Part shown: in pieces, positions 1-8,791 of the stretch
How the letters are laid out: every line of letters starts with the position of its first letter
How positions within the stretch are numbered: position 1 is the first letter of the stretch
NCBI GenBank assembly: GCA_903970165.1
Contig: CAJCHZ010000095.1
Span: 1 to 33,796 of the forward strand
Length of the DNA stretch: 33,796 nt
From: Betaproteobacteria bacterium
GTDB lineage: Bacteria > Acidobacteriota > Terriglobia > Acidiferrales > UBA7541
Reading direction: 5' to 3'
Made by a program: the position numbers and the translations under genes
The notes under the pieces: generated by a model
The model's input: only the letters and a program-made list of their open reading frames with translations
Databases searched by the model: none
What the model was told of the DNA's origin: nothing

Positions 1-120
1 TACGCGGGCTCTACCAGCGCCAGAGTAGCTCGGCCTCCGTCGCCAACGCGGCTCCACTAACGCTACGCCGTCTCGAGCCCATTTTCATCCTTCGTTGTGG
101 TCCCCGGAGGGGGCCATGAT
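1..120. other. Non-coding margin downstream of the permease pair
   Basis: This stretch lies past the stop codon of the minus-strand permease at 121. No reading frame here resembles a known protein, and no continuing gene is seen entering from the left edge. A short GC-rich inverted repeat (CCCC-GGA-GGGG, about 102-112) just past the stop could fold into a 4-bp stem, but it has no T-tract, so I do not call it a terminator. Confidence 0.4.
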
Positions 121-1362
121 TTACTCGTAGCGGAGGGCTTCGACGGGATCCAGCTTCGCCGCTTTCATCGCGGGCCACACCCCAAAGATTAAGCCGATGC
201 CCACGCTGACGATGATTCCAGTTGCAGCAGCCCATATAGGAACGCTGCCCGGCCATTTCAAGCCGACGCGCACCAGGATGACCAATCCATTGACTAGCAC
301 GAGCGCGATGACTCCTCCCGCGCCCGTCAGCGTCATCGCTTCGAGCAGGAATTGCCAAGTAATGTCGCCGCTCTTGGCGCCAATGGCTTTGCGGATGCCA
401 ATCTCGCGCGTCCGCTCCGTTACGCTGACGAGCATGATGTTCATCACGCCGACGCCGCCAATCAGAAGTCCGATTCCGCTCAGTACAATCGTCGCGAGCG
501 CCACCATGCCCAGAATGCTGTGAAACTGTTCAATCTCCTGTTGCGACGTGTTGATCGAAAAATTGTTACGTCCGTTGTAGGGAACGTTGCGGCGGCGCCG
601 GAGCACCTCGGTCACCTGATCCACTGCAGTATCCAGCTGATTTGCATAGGCCTGAAAGCGAATCTGGTTTTCGTAGGCGCCGGGATAGATTTTGTGAAAA
701 GTGCTGTAAGGAATCAGCACGCGCTTGTCCTGGTCATCTCCGCCAAACATGCCTTTCGGTTTTTCGACGACGCCAACCACGCGGAAGGGAGTGCCATCAA
801 TCATCACATCCTTTCCAACCGGTGCACCTTCCGGGAAAAGTACGGGTGAGGCGTTTTCGCCGAGCAACACGACCTTCTCGTGGTGCAGATCGTCGCCTTC
901 GCTGATGAACCGCCCATCGAGAACAGAAGCATTCGCGTACACCTGGCCAAAGTTGGGCTGGACGCCGCGATAGTCTATGGACGTCACTTCGCCGGACTTG
1001 GTGCGCACCTTATGGTCCTGCTCCCACCACGTCAGAAAAACCGTGACGTTTTTCACGGCCGGACAAAGCTGCTGAATCGCCTGCGCGTCTTCGAGTGTAA
1101 GCGGCTTGCGCTCGCGCTCGTCCTTGGGACGCCGGCCACCGGCGTGTGGCCCCTGCTCAAAGCGGGAAATGAAACCGGTGTCCGCACCGAACTGCTTGAT
1201 GTTGTCCTGGACCTGAGCGTCAAAGCCGGTGATGATCGCGGCAACGAGCATGATCACGCTGACGCCGAGCACAACGCCAAACACCGTGAGGGCGCTGCGC
1301 AATTTGTGCGCGCGGAGCGTGTCCATGGCCTGCTTCAGATTTTCGCCGTGTTGTTGCGCCAT
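121..1362 (-). CDS. MacB-like ABC transporter permease (FtsX domain)
   Basis: An inner-membrane permease of the MacB/FtsX type, 413 residues. An N-terminal amphipathic and membrane segment (LRAHKLRSALTVFGVVLG) leads into a large periplasmic MacB_PCD-like domain (about residues 45-270). Three C-terminal membrane helices follow, carrying the FtsX signature ERTREIGIRKAIGA and ending in PVEALRYE. Four membrane segments and this length are usual for the family. MacB-type proteins do not form a channel; with a separate ATPase they convert ATP hydrolysis into periplasmic movement that drives efflux or lipoprotein work. No ATPase gene is adjacent here. It starts 50 bp after the stop of a homologous permease (1413-2756), so the two are probably cotranscribed and may form a heterodimer. 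The Shine-Dalgarno sequence before the ATG is weak. The substrate cannot be read from sequence. Confidence 0.9.
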   Translation of the reverse strand: MAQQHGENLKQAMDTLRAHKLRSALTVFGVVLGVSVIMLVAAIITGFDAQVQDNIKQFGADTGFISRFEQGPHAGGRRPKDERERKPLTLEDAQAIQQLCPAVKNVTVFLTWWEQDHKVRTKSGEVTSIDYRGVQPNFGQVYANASVLDGRFISEGDDLHHEKVVLLGENASPVLFPEGAPVGKDVMIDGTPFRVVGVVEKPKGMFGGDDQDKRVLIPYSTFHKIYPGAYENQIRFQAYANQLDTAVDQVTEVLRRRRNVPYNGRNNFSINTSQQEIEQFHSILGMVALATIVLSGIGLLIGGVGVMNIMLVSVTERTREIGIRKAIGAKSGDITWQFLLEAMTLTGAGGVIALVLVNGLVILVRVGLKWPGSVPIWAAATGIIVSVGIGLIFGVWPAMKAAKLDPVEALRYE

Positions 1363-1412
1363 TTTTGTTTGTCCGAGCCCGCTTTTGGGATCCGCGCTCC
1401 TCAGTCCGTTCC

Positions 1413-2756
1413 TCAGCCGTCCGCCCGCAAGGCTTCAATGGGGTCAAGATTTGCCGCGCGCATCGCCGGATAAATTCCAAAGATAAGCCCGACGCCCGTC
1501 GAAACCGTCAGCGAAAGAATTACGGCGTACAGCGGTGTGCGAGCGGGAATGGAGGTCACGCTGCGCACCAGCGCCACAGAAGCATAAGCCAGTCCGATGC
1601 CAATCAGCCCGCCGATGGAAGCAAGGATGGAGGATTCGGTCACAAATTGCAGCAGAATGTGATTTTTGCGCGCTCCCAGAGAACGCCGCAGGCCAATCTC
1701 GCGCGTGCGCTCGGTCACGCTGGCGAGCATGATGTTCATGATGACGATTCCGCCGACCACGAGAAATACCGCCGTCAATCCAACGGCAACCATGAAGATG
1801 TTGCCCGTCAATTGCTTCCACAAGCCCATGATGGAATCGGACCCGAGGATGCCGAAGCTGTCTGCGGAACTCCACGGCTGGTGGCGCCATGCGCGCAAGA
1901 GCATGCGAGCTTCGTCTTCCGATGAACTCATCATTTCGGCATTGCCCGCTTGCGCGAAGAGCACCAGCGAATCCCGCTGTGTGCCCCATTCCTTGCGGTA
2001 GGTGCCCAGCGGAATAAACAGGAAGCGGTCCTGCGATTGCCCGAAGGCGCTGCCGATGGCTTCCGCTACGCCGATCACTACGTAGCTGTGCGATCCAGCC
2101 CGGATGGTTTTGCCGATGGGGTCCACATTGTAGAAAAACTTCCTCACAACGTCCGCGCCGATGAAACAGACAGGAGAGCGATGGGTTTCGTCCGCGTCGG
2201 TAAGAAACCTGCCGGCGGCGACATTCATACTGCGAACGTCGGAATAGTTCGGTGTAACTCCTTCAAGGTTAACATCTTCCAGGAGTTCGTTTCCGGAGCG
2301 CACGTCCGTCGTGGTGGCCAGAAGCGCGGCGATCTGGCTCGTCGTGTGCATGTTGGTCTTCAGGCCGCTGAACTCCTCCATGGTAATGAGCGGCCTTTTT
2401 TGCGCCTTGATCCACTCGTCGTTGCTCGTGATGATGCCGAAGCGATCCACAACATAGACGTTTGCGCCGAGGTTGGCGACCTTGTCAGCCACGTAGAAGT
2501 TCAGGCCAGCGACGACGCTCATCACGGCGACAAGCGTGGTGACGGCCAGAATGACGCCCAGTAACGTTAAGAAACTACGGAGTTTATGGGCACGCAGGGC
2601 GTCCAGGGCAAGCTTGAACGTCTCGATCGTGGTGACCACCGCGCTACGGAATCTGCCGGCTGTCAGCGGGACACGGGCCGCCTTCGGAATCACGTGCCCG
2701 TAATTGCCCAGTCCTTCGATAGGAGTAACGCCCAAACAGACCTCCGCGGTTGCCAC
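1413..2756 (-). CDS. MacB-like ABC transporter permease, first of a tandem pair
   Basis: A second MacB/FtsX permease, up to 447 residues, homologous to the next gene on the same strand. It has an N-terminal helix (ALRAHKLRSFLTLLGVILAV), a periplasmic domain, and a C-terminal three-helix FtsX unit with IVIMNIMLASVTERTREIGLRRSLGA and a final PIEALRADG. The open frame starts with GTG at 2756. An alternative GTG at 2639 would remove about 39 residues that do not look like part of the family, starting just before TTIETFKLALDALRAHKLRS; neither has a convincing ribosome site, so the start is uncertain. It is transcribed away from the secreted-protein gene at 3082. No ATP-binding subunit or membrane-fusion protein is adjacent, which is unusual for a MacAB-type system. 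Confidence 0.88.
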   Translation of the reverse strand: MATAEVCLGVTPIEGLGNYGHVIPKAARVPLTAGRFRSAVVTTIETFKLALDALRAHKLRSFLTLLGVILAVTTLVAVMSVVAGLNFYVADKVANLGANVYVVDRFGIITSNDEWIKAQKRPLITMEEFSGLKTNMHTTSQIAALLATTTDVRSGNELLEDVNLEGVTPNYSDVRSMNVAAGRFLTDADETHRSPVCFIGADVVRKFFYNVDPIGKTIRAGSHSYVVIGVAEAIGSAFGQSQDRFLFIPLGTYRKEWGTQRDSLVLFAQAGNAEMMSSSEDEARMLLRAWRHQPWSSADSFGILGSDSIMGLWKQLTGNIFMVAVGLTAVFLVVGGIVIMNIMLASVTERTREIGLRRSLGARKNHILLQFVTESSILASIGGLIGIGLAYASVALVRSVTSIPARTPLYAVILSLTVSTGVGLIFGIYPAMRAANLDPIEALRADG

Positions 2757-3081
2757 TTGTTATACGGTTCTGGGGGTCGAATCGTTCCCACTATGTAAGA
2801 CGAAGGAAAGCCCCCTTTGCTTTCATCGATTCGGTGCTGGCCTTGCGTCCTGTTCTATTTTAGCGGGTTTCGGCCGTTCTCTAGGGTTTTAGAGAAAGCT
2901 CAACCCCTGATGATTACCGGAGGCTTCCCGCTCAAGGGCACCGCCCTGAAGCGTAAGCCAAACATTTTACAAAGCTTACTCACGGCCTGCCGCGAAGCGT
3001 TGCCGCTTTGAATGCAACAATTGTGCGGCCCACTGAATCAGAACTAAAATGAATTCAGGCCCTTTTCACTCCTTGGCAACC
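2757..3081. promoter_or_regulatory. Divergent intergenic region with an inverted repeat
   Basis: This gap separates the minus-strand permease pair from the plus-strand secreted-protein gene, so it should carry promoters for both directions. The clearest element is a perfect inverted repeat at 2877-2896: TTCTCTA, a 6-base spacer, then TAGAGAA. This 7+7 arrangement could be an operator for a dimeric regulator or a short hairpin. I could not assign convincing -35/-10 boxes, and short open frames here have no family resemblance. Confidence 0.35.
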
Positions 3082-3981
3082 ATGCGCGCACGCACTTTCA
3101 TTTTGATGGCCTGGACTCTATTGGCGTTTCCTGCCTTATCCCTTGCCCAGGATTCGGCTGCTCCTGTGCCACCGCAGACGGAAGCGGAGAAATCTGCGCT
3201 CCTCGATCGTGTGTTGAACAACCAGAAGATGAGCGATCGAGCCATGGATTTGTATGAACGCGTAGAGCGCGTCGAACAGCACAAAACGTCGGGCGATCCT
3301 CTGGCTGCGGACGTCAAGATCTCTCGAGTCGTTCCTGCGGGTACTGGCGTGGACCACATCCCTATCGGGCCGGATGGAAAGCCCACGAACGCGGACGCCT
3401 ATCACGCTGAACTTGTGAAACTTGAGAAGGCGCTGTCCTGGGCTGCCGATGATGGCCACGGCCAGCAGGACGCCTACGAAAAAATCGCCAAGAAGCGAAA
3501 AGAGCGCGACGAGCTGATCCAGGCGACGCGTACCGCTTTTCTGTACACATTCGTTTCCACCGAGATGCGCGATGCTCGCGTTCTCTACAAATACAGTATG
3601 GAGCCCAACCCAGCTTATAAGCCTACAAACCGAACAACGGCCATTTTCGCCAAGGTAAAGGGGTTTGTGTGGATTGATCCCGCGGCGGAGCAGATCGCCC
3701 GCGTCGAGGGAGAAGTCACAGGCGATATTACCGTGGGGCTGTTCCTGGCCAAGATCAACAAAGGAAGCCACTTCATGCAGGAGCGCTACGAAATGCTCCC
3801 GGGACTGTGGATGCCTTCCTTTTCGCAATATGATTTTGACGGACGCAAATTCTTCAGCAACATCTCCATTCATGAGCGCACGTTTTACAGCCAATACCGG
3901 CGCATCGGAGCTCCCAAAGAGGCGTTAATCGCGATTCGTGCCGAGTTGGGCATGGCTGTCGGCAACGTTGCGGATCGCTGA
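3082..3981 (+). CDS. Secreted protein of unknown function
   Basis: A predicted exported protein of 299 residues from the ATG at 3082. That start gives a clean signal peptide (MRARTFILMAWTLLAFPALSLAQ) with cleavage expected after LAQ; an ATG at 3049 in the same frame would put 11 polar residues in front of it. Neither has a good ribosome site. The mature part begins with a charged helical region (about residues 30-75), followed by a Lys/Glu-rich helix, then a beta-rich stretch (FVWIDPAAEQIARVEGEV ... MPSFSQYDFDGRKFF) that resembles lipoprotein-carrier or outer-membrane sorting folds only loosely. I do not recognise a named family. The next gene starts 66 bp downstream on the same strand and is also secreted, so the pair may share a transcript. 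Confidence 0.75.
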   Translation: MRARTFILMAWTLLAFPALSLAQDSAAPVPPQTEAEKSALLDRVLNNQKMSDRAMDLYERVERVEQHKTSGDPLAADVKISRVVPAGTGVDHIPIGPDGKPTNADAYHAELVKLEKALSWAADDGHGQQDAYEKIAKKRKERDELIQATRTAFLYTFVSTEMRDARVLYKYSMEPNPAYKPTNRTTAIFAKVKGFVWIDPAAEQIARVEGEVTGDITVGLFLAKINKGSHFMQERYEMLPGLWMPSFSQYDFDGRKFFSNISIHERTFYSQYRRIGAPKEALIAIRAELGMAVGNVADR

Positions 3982-4047
3982 AACTTTTTGGGATATACTG
4001 GGTTAAGAGTACTAGGACCAGCCTCGATTTCCGGAACGGGAGGCTCT

Positions 4048-4599
4048 ATGAAGAGTGTGTCTGTTCAGATTGGCTTTTTGACTGTTTTCGGGGTTTTGAC
4101 TTCCACGAGCGGTCTGGCGCAGAATCCGGCACCTTCCGAAACCCAAAATCCTGCACCCGCCCCTGCGGCATCGCAGCCCCAGGATTCGTCTGGTGCGGCG
4201 CCCGCTGATGCCAAGAAACCAAAAAAAGTGTGGACGAACGACGATGTTGGCAGCCTGAACGGCTCAGTCTCGGTTGTGGGTAACTCGAAAAACCAGGGGA
4301 AGACGAGCGCCGGCGGCAAGGCCGACGGGCAGTATATCGCCAATACCAAGAAAGAACTCGCCAAGCTTCAGGACGTGCTGGACGATACAGACAAGCAACT
4401 TGCTGATCTAAAGGACTTTAGTCAGGGGAAAGCCCCTGCGACATCGAGCGGCTACCAGATCAACAAGGGCTACAACCGTGTTCCCGTTGACCAGCAAATC
4501 ACCAGCCTCGAGGACAAAAAGAAGCAGACCCAGGCCAAAATTGACGCCCTGTTTGACGAAGCGCGCAAAAAAGGCGTGCTACCGGGCGACCTTCGCTAG
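4048..4599 (+). CDS. Secreted coiled-coil protein of unknown function
   Basis: An exported protein of 183 residues. The ATG at 4048 is preceded by GGGAGG at a normal distance and begins a signal peptide (MKSVSVQIGFLTVFGVLTSTSGLAQ); the same frame is open upstream to 3988 but without signal features. The signal is followed by a Pro/Ala/Gln-rich low-complexity linker (about residues 26-55), then a Lys-rich segment and a C-terminal helical region with charged heptads (KKELAKLQDVLDDTDKQLADL, and LEDKKKQTQAKIDALFDEARKK) that should form a coiled coil. This layout is common in small periplasmic acidobacterial proteins of unknown role. No enzymatic motif is visible. Confidence 0.72.
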   Translation: MKSVSVQIGFLTVFGVLTSTSGLAQNPAPSETQNPAPAPAASQPQDSSGAAPADAKKPKKVWTNDDVGSLNGSVSVVGNSKNQGKTSAGGKADGQYIANTKKELAKLQDVLDDTDKQLADLKDFSQGKAPATSSGYQINKGYNRVPVDQQITSLEDKKKQTQAKIDALFDEARKKGVLPGDLR

Positions 4600-4920
4600 G
4601 CTGGGAGGACTCCGACGACTTAGCCGATGCCATCAGGCGGCTTCGGGAGTCTGAGGCTGGCAGTTTCGGTAATCTTCTCTAATCTCTTCGACACTTTTGT
4701 GGGCGCTGCAGCCGGCGCTCCGACTTTTGGCTCTACAAAAAAGGCACTCATCAACGTTGGTCAACCCCCATCGGTCAACCCTGTCAGCCAACCCTGCGCC
4801 GATTGTCGCCGTCCAAGGGTCCATACTGTTATTATTCTCCAGCGTTGCGGCCCCAGCCGCGCGCGTCACGCGACATTTGTGCCGCAAAAATGTTTCGTGA
4901 TTGCATGCTTCGTGGAGATC
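4600..4920. other. Intergenic region with three tandem 14-bp near-repeats
   Basis: No gene is supported here. The frame of the downstream protease is open back to 4627, but the extra 98 residues have no family resemblance and the good start is at 4921. The visible structure is a tandem array at 4759-4800: GGTCAACCCCCATC, GGTCAACCCTGTCA and GCCAACCCTGCGCC, three head-to-tail 14-bp units sharing a CAACCC core. Such direct repeats can be binding sites for a regulator of the downstream gene, but they may also be chance. Confidence 0.35.
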
Positions 4921-6243
4921 ATGAACCACGCCGCGACCAGCCCGGCCCGCCCCCACGCGCTTGTTCCCCTGCTGATTTTCGTTTTGGCGTTCTCCGTCGG
5001 CGCAGCCGGCGCCGGCCGCAGTCTCTCGCCCAAAGACCGGCAAGAAATTTTCGAAAAAGTATGGAAAGAAGTGGATGAGCATTACTACGACCCACAATTC
5101 AGCGGCGTGAACTGGCAGGAAATTCACCAGCGCTATTTGCCAATTGTGGAAGCGGCCACAGACGACCAGGATTTTTATTCCATCGTGGATCACATGACAG
5201 CGGAACTGCATGATGCGCACACGCGCTTCAGTTCTCCGGAGCAGTGGGAGAATCGCGAGAAACACCAGGGCATCAGTTTGGGCTTCCGGCCGGGCTACGT
5301 GGAAGACAAAGTCGTGGTGCTCGACGTTGCGCCGGACGCCAATGCGGCGCATGCAGGCGTTGCGCCCGGGATGATTGTAACGGCGCTCGACGGCCAGCCC
5401 ATTGCCGACCGGCTTGCCGAATCCGCCAAATCTGTTTTGCCGTCTTCCACCGAGCGAGTCACGCGGTTGCGCATACTGAGCAATGCCTTCGCAGCGTCGG
5501 TCGAAACACCGGTTACACTCAGCTTGCAACGCGCCGATGGCTCCATTTTCGAGGCAAAATTCGCGCGCCAGATACTTTCCAACGCTCCGCGCGTCACCTA
5601 CACAAGGTTGCCTTCCGGGTTCGGTTATATTCGCTTTGACGAGTTCCATCCATCCCTTGTCAAGGACTTCAAAGCAGCGCTCCAAAATCTGCGAAATACG
5701 CCAGGTCTGGTTCTCGACTTGCGCAGAAACCGCGGCGGCGTGGGCGCAACGCTCGAAGCCATGGCAGGGTACTTCTTCGACAGCAAAACTCTGTTTGAAA
5801 AGCGGATGACGCGAAAACAGGTGACAGCTACGGAGCGCGATGGCCACCATACCGAGGAGTCGCAGTTTTATGTAGGGAGGGTCGGTGGCCGACTTTATTC
5901 CGCGCCTGTCGTCATCCTCATCAGCGAATATTCCGCAAGCGCCACCGAGGTTTTTGCCGCAGGAATGCAGGACGCGGCGCGGGCAACACTGGTCGGAAGC
6001 CGGTCCTGCGGCTGCGTGCTGGGCATAACACACGACCGGGTTATGAAAGGCGGAGGCGTGCTGGAAATCAGCGAAATCCTGTGGTTCTCACCAAAGGGCC
6101 GGAAGCTGGAGGGCGAAGGCGTGATTCCCGATAAGGTGGTGGCGCCCACGATCGCTTCTCTGCAGCAAAAGCACGATCTCATTCTCGAGGCAGGCGAAAC
6201 AATTCTGCGACAACATATGGCGCCGCCCCCACCAAACCCGTGA
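4921..6243 (+). CDS. S41-family (C-terminal processing peptidase-like) protein, altered active site
   Basis: An exported protein of 440 residues related to tail-specific proteases. The ATG at 4921 has GGAG a few bases upstream and begins a signal peptide (ALVPLLIFVLAFSVGAAGAG). Next come an N-terminal helical domain, a PDZ-like segment (about 118-165, VVVLDVAPDANAAHAGVAPG) and the S41 catalytic domain with GLVLDLRRNRGG and SEYSASATEVFAAGMQD. By alignment to E. coli Prc (Ser430, Asp441, Lys455), Ser340 is the nucleophile and Asp351 matches Asp441, but the general-base lysine of the FGKG motif is replaced by Cys365 in SRSCGCVLG. It may use another base or be inactive as a classic Ser/Lys protease. 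The C-terminus follows the usual EGVIPDKVV pattern. It converges with the ADOP permease at 6277. Confidence 0.88.
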   Translation: MNHAATSPARPHALVPLLIFVLAFSVGAAGAGRSLSPKDRQEIFEKVWKEVDEHYYDPQFSGVNWQEIHQRYLPIVEAATDDQDFYSIVDHMTAELHDAHTRFSSPEQWENREKHQGISLGFRPGYVEDKVVVLDVAPDANAAHAGVAPGMIVTALDGQPIADRLAESAKSVLPSSTERVTRLRILSNAFAASVETPVTLSLQRADGSIFEAKFARQILSNAPRVTYTRLPSGFGYIRFDEFHPSLVKDFKAALQNLRNTPGLVLDLRRNRGGVGATLEAMAGYFFDSKTLFEKRMTRKQVTATERDGHHTEESQFYVGRVGGRLYSAPVVILISEYSASATEVFAAGMQDAARATLVGSRSCGCVLGITHDRVMKGGGVLEISEILWFSPKGRKLEGEGVIPDKVVAPTIASLQQKHDLILEAGETILRQHMAPPPPNP

Positions 6244-6276
6244 CATCGCGCACCGCTGGATGAAAATCAGCGCGCT

Positions 6277-8703
6277 TCACTCTACGCGCAAGGCGCGCAT
6301 CGGATCGATGGAGGCCGCACGCCAGGCGGGCAGGATACAGGCGATTCCCGCAACCAAAACAAGAATCGAGGCGGACGCAAACAGAGTAACCGGATCGCGC
6401 GAGCTACCTCCAGCCCACGAAGCGACCACATGATTCAAAAGGACACTTAGAAACAAGCCCACCGCAACGCCTACGCCGAGCATCGCGGCCGTCGAGCCGA
6501 GCACCAGTTGCACAACGTTTCCGCGCCCCGCACCAAGCGCCATGCGAATTCCCATCTCCTGCGTTCTCTGCGTGACGGCAAAGGAGACCACGCTAAACAA
6601 CCCGGTAGCCGCGAGCACCAGCGCCAAACCTGCGAAAAGGCCGAAGAGCGTGGCGATGAAGCGTTCTTTCCCCCAGCCATCGGTATCGAGCCACCAGGCA
6701 AGCGTGTGATCCCGTCCTACGACGATTTCGGGATTTATCTCGCGCAGGCGTTCCTTCGCCGAGCGAATTGTTGCCTCCGGGTCGCCTTCCGCGCGCACGA
6801 GCAGCGCTTCGTCCGGCGGCAGAACGAAACTGTACGGCACAAAAATCGCCGGCTTCACCGGGCGTTCCAGGCTGTCGTTTTTTGCGTCGCCAACGACGCC
6901 GATCACTTCCATCCAATCGTCAGGAGCCTGCGCGGAGAGCAGGTTCGGTTGATCGATCTTGAGCATCGGGCTTCGCACGCTTTGCCCAATGGGATCCACA
7001 TCGCCGAGGTATTGCTTCACAAAGGCCTGGTTGACCATCGCCAGATGCGCCGCGCGCCGCGATTCGGCATCGTCGAAAACTCTTCCCCGCAGCAGAGGAA
7101 CGCGAAGCGTCGAAAGCAGTTGCGGGCTAATGAGCGTGAGGACCGCCTGCGAGTCCGTCAACGTCGGTTTGCTTTGAATCTCAATTTTCCCGGTGAATCC
7201 GCCGAAACCAGGAAACCACGTGGTGGAAACTCCCGCCTCCGCGACACCCGGCGTCTGCGCGATAGCTTGGCGCACCAGTTCGTTTTCATTGATGCGCTCT
7301 TGCCAGGTCGTGGTCGCTCCTTTGGGGAGCGCTACGTCAAGCTGGAAAACGTGGTCTGGATTGAAACCCAGCGGGGTGTGTACTTTTGCGAGGAAAGTTT
7401 TTACCGCTCCGCCCGCGCCGGCGAGCAGCAGCAACGTCAGCGCCACCTGCCCCGCGATCAAAAGCCGGTGCGTGTTGCGGCTGTGCGTGCTTCCCGTGAG
7501 CTTCGCGCTGCTTGCCTGGATCAGCGCGCCGAGCTGTGGATTGGAAATTTGATACGCCGGCGAAATCCCAAACAAAATCCCGGTCATCAGAGCAATTGCC
7601 GCACTGAAAAACAAAACAATCGCGTTCACGTGAATTGCCGCTTCGTGCGGAAACGAGTAGTACGGCAGCATGATGGAAAGCGCTTTTACTCCCCAGTAGG
7701 CCGCCAACACACCGAGGGCCGCGCCCGTCACTGACAGCAGCACCGATTCCGTCAAGAGTTGCCGAATCAGTCGCCCGCGCCCCGCGCCCACCGAACTGCG
7801 CACCGCAAACTCGTGCTGCCGCGCCGTTCCTCGCGCCAGCAGCAGGATCGAAACATTTGCGCATCCGATGACCAGCAGAACCACTACTGCTCCAAACAAA
7901 AACACGATCGTCCCCGCAAACCGGCCCAGCACCTCTTCATTCAAGGTGACGATCTGCGCCTTCCTGTTCTGCGGATAACTTTTCGGATCTTCCTTCGCCC
8001 ACGCATCCACCAGGACCTGTATTTCCGCTTGTGCCGCCGCGTAGTTTATTCCGGGTTTCAGCTTGATGAACGAGTTCCAGTAATAGTGCGGATCCGCATT
8101 GGGAAGGGCGGGAAGATAGACGTCGGAATCGCCCCACGTGAATCGCGGCGGCACCACGCCAATTACGGTGTACGGCGTGTGGTCCAATTCAATCGTTTTG
8201 CCGATCACTTCGCGGCTCGCGCCGAATTGCCTCTGCCAGAAAAGATAGCTCAGCACGGCCACCGGCGCGGGATTTCCGCCGGGGGCATCGGCGGGACTGA
8301 ACTCCCTCCCAAGCAGCGGCGGCACGCCCATGTAGTCGAAGGTGTTTGGCGAATAGAGGCCGACCAGCACGGTGACGGGGAATTTTTCGCCGGTGAGATT
8401 TTCCCGCTTTTCGTCTTGCAAAAAGAAGTCGTCGATCGAGGACGCTTTGCGAAGTTGCTGCGCTTGCGTGCCGTTCACAATCAGCAGCGGACCGCGCCCG
8501 TTCTTATCTTTCAGCTCGACGTGCACCATCCGCTTCGCGTCTTTGTAGGGGTAAGGGTCGAGGAGGACGCCGTAGACGACGCTGAAGATGGCCGTGGTCG
8601 CGCCAATCCCCAGCATGAGAGACACCACCGCGCTGATGGCGAATCCCGGCGATTTGCGGAACTGCCTCATCGCAAACCGCAAATCCTGCAGCAGGTTCCT
8701 CAT
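6277..8703 (-). CDS. ADOP-type ABC transporter permease (duplicated MacB core)
   Basis: A permease of 808 residues in the acidobacterial duplicated orphan permease architecture. It opens with the typical LRFAMRQFRKSPGFAISAVVSL and a first membrane helix. A periplasmic MacB_PCD domain and a three-helix FtsX unit follow (about residues 265-405, with a QHEFAVRSSVGAGRGRLIRQ signature), then a second copy: helix at about 420-440, periplasmic domain, and a final FtsX unit with TQRTQEMGIRMALGAGRGNV, ending DPMRALRVE. The ATG at 8703 has GGAGG upstream. No ATPase lies nearby, as is normal for this family. Physiological roles are largely unknown; export or envelope stress functions are usually guessed. 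It shares its overall plan with the gene at 31056-33530. Confidence 0.92.
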   Translation of the reverse strand: MRNLLQDLRFAMRQFRKSPGFAISAVVSLMLGIGATTAIFSVVYGVLLDPYPYKDAKRMVHVELKDKNGRGPLLIVNGTQAQQLRKASSIDDFFLQDEKRENLTGEKFPVTVLVGLYSPNTFDYMGVPPLLGREFSPADAPGGNPAPVAVLSYLFWQRQFGASREVIGKTIELDHTPYTVIGVVPPRFTWGDSDVYLPALPNADPHYYWNSFIKLKPGINYAAAQAEIQVLVDAWAKEDPKSYPQNRKAQIVTLNEEVLGRFAGTIVFLFGAVVVLLVIGCANVSILLLARGTARQHEFAVRSSVGAGRGRLIRQLLTESVLLSVTGAALGVLAAYWGVKALSIMLPYYSFPHEAAIHVNAIVLFFSAAIALMTGILFGISPAYQISNPQLGALIQASSAKLTGSTHSRNTHRLLIAGQVALTLLLLAGAGGAVKTFLAKVHTPLGFNPDHVFQLDVALPKGATTTWQERINENELVRQAIAQTPGVAEAGVSTTWFPGFGGFTGKIEIQSKPTLTDSQAVLTLISPQLLSTLRVPLLRGRVFDDAESRRAAHLAMVNQAFVKQYLGDVDPIGQSVRSPMLKIDQPNLLSAQAPDDWMEVIGVVGDAKNDSLERPVKPAIFVPYSFVLPPDEALLVRAEGDPEATIRSAKERLREINPEIVVGRDHTLAWWLDTDGWGKERFIATLFGLFAGLALVLAATGLFSVVSFAVTQRTQEMGIRMALGAGRGNVVQLVLGSTAAMLGVGVAVGLFLSVLLNHVVASWAGGSSRDPVTLFASASILVLVAGIACILPAWRAASIDPMRALRVE

Positions 8704-8791
8704 GACGCGCCTCCGGCCGGGGTTATACCGTGTAAGACGTCGGCGGGGCGCTTTGGTTCCCTGAAAGGAACTTAATTTTCTGAAATTTCGC

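Noticed and set aside
4633..6033. 466-codon open frame on the minus strand opposite the S41 gene
   Set aside because: It lies antisense to a protein with clear family motifs and itself has no recognisable domain or ribosome site; GC-rich third positions produce such shadow frames.
6508..7734. 408-codon plus-strand frame opposite the ADOP gene
   Set aside because: It is antisense to an intact permease, is Arg/His-rich in the manner of shadow frames, and shows no domain.
8741..8775. GTTCC/GGAAC hairpin with a T-rich run on the plus strand
   Set aside because: No plus-strand gene ends here, and on the minus strand the stem is not followed by T.
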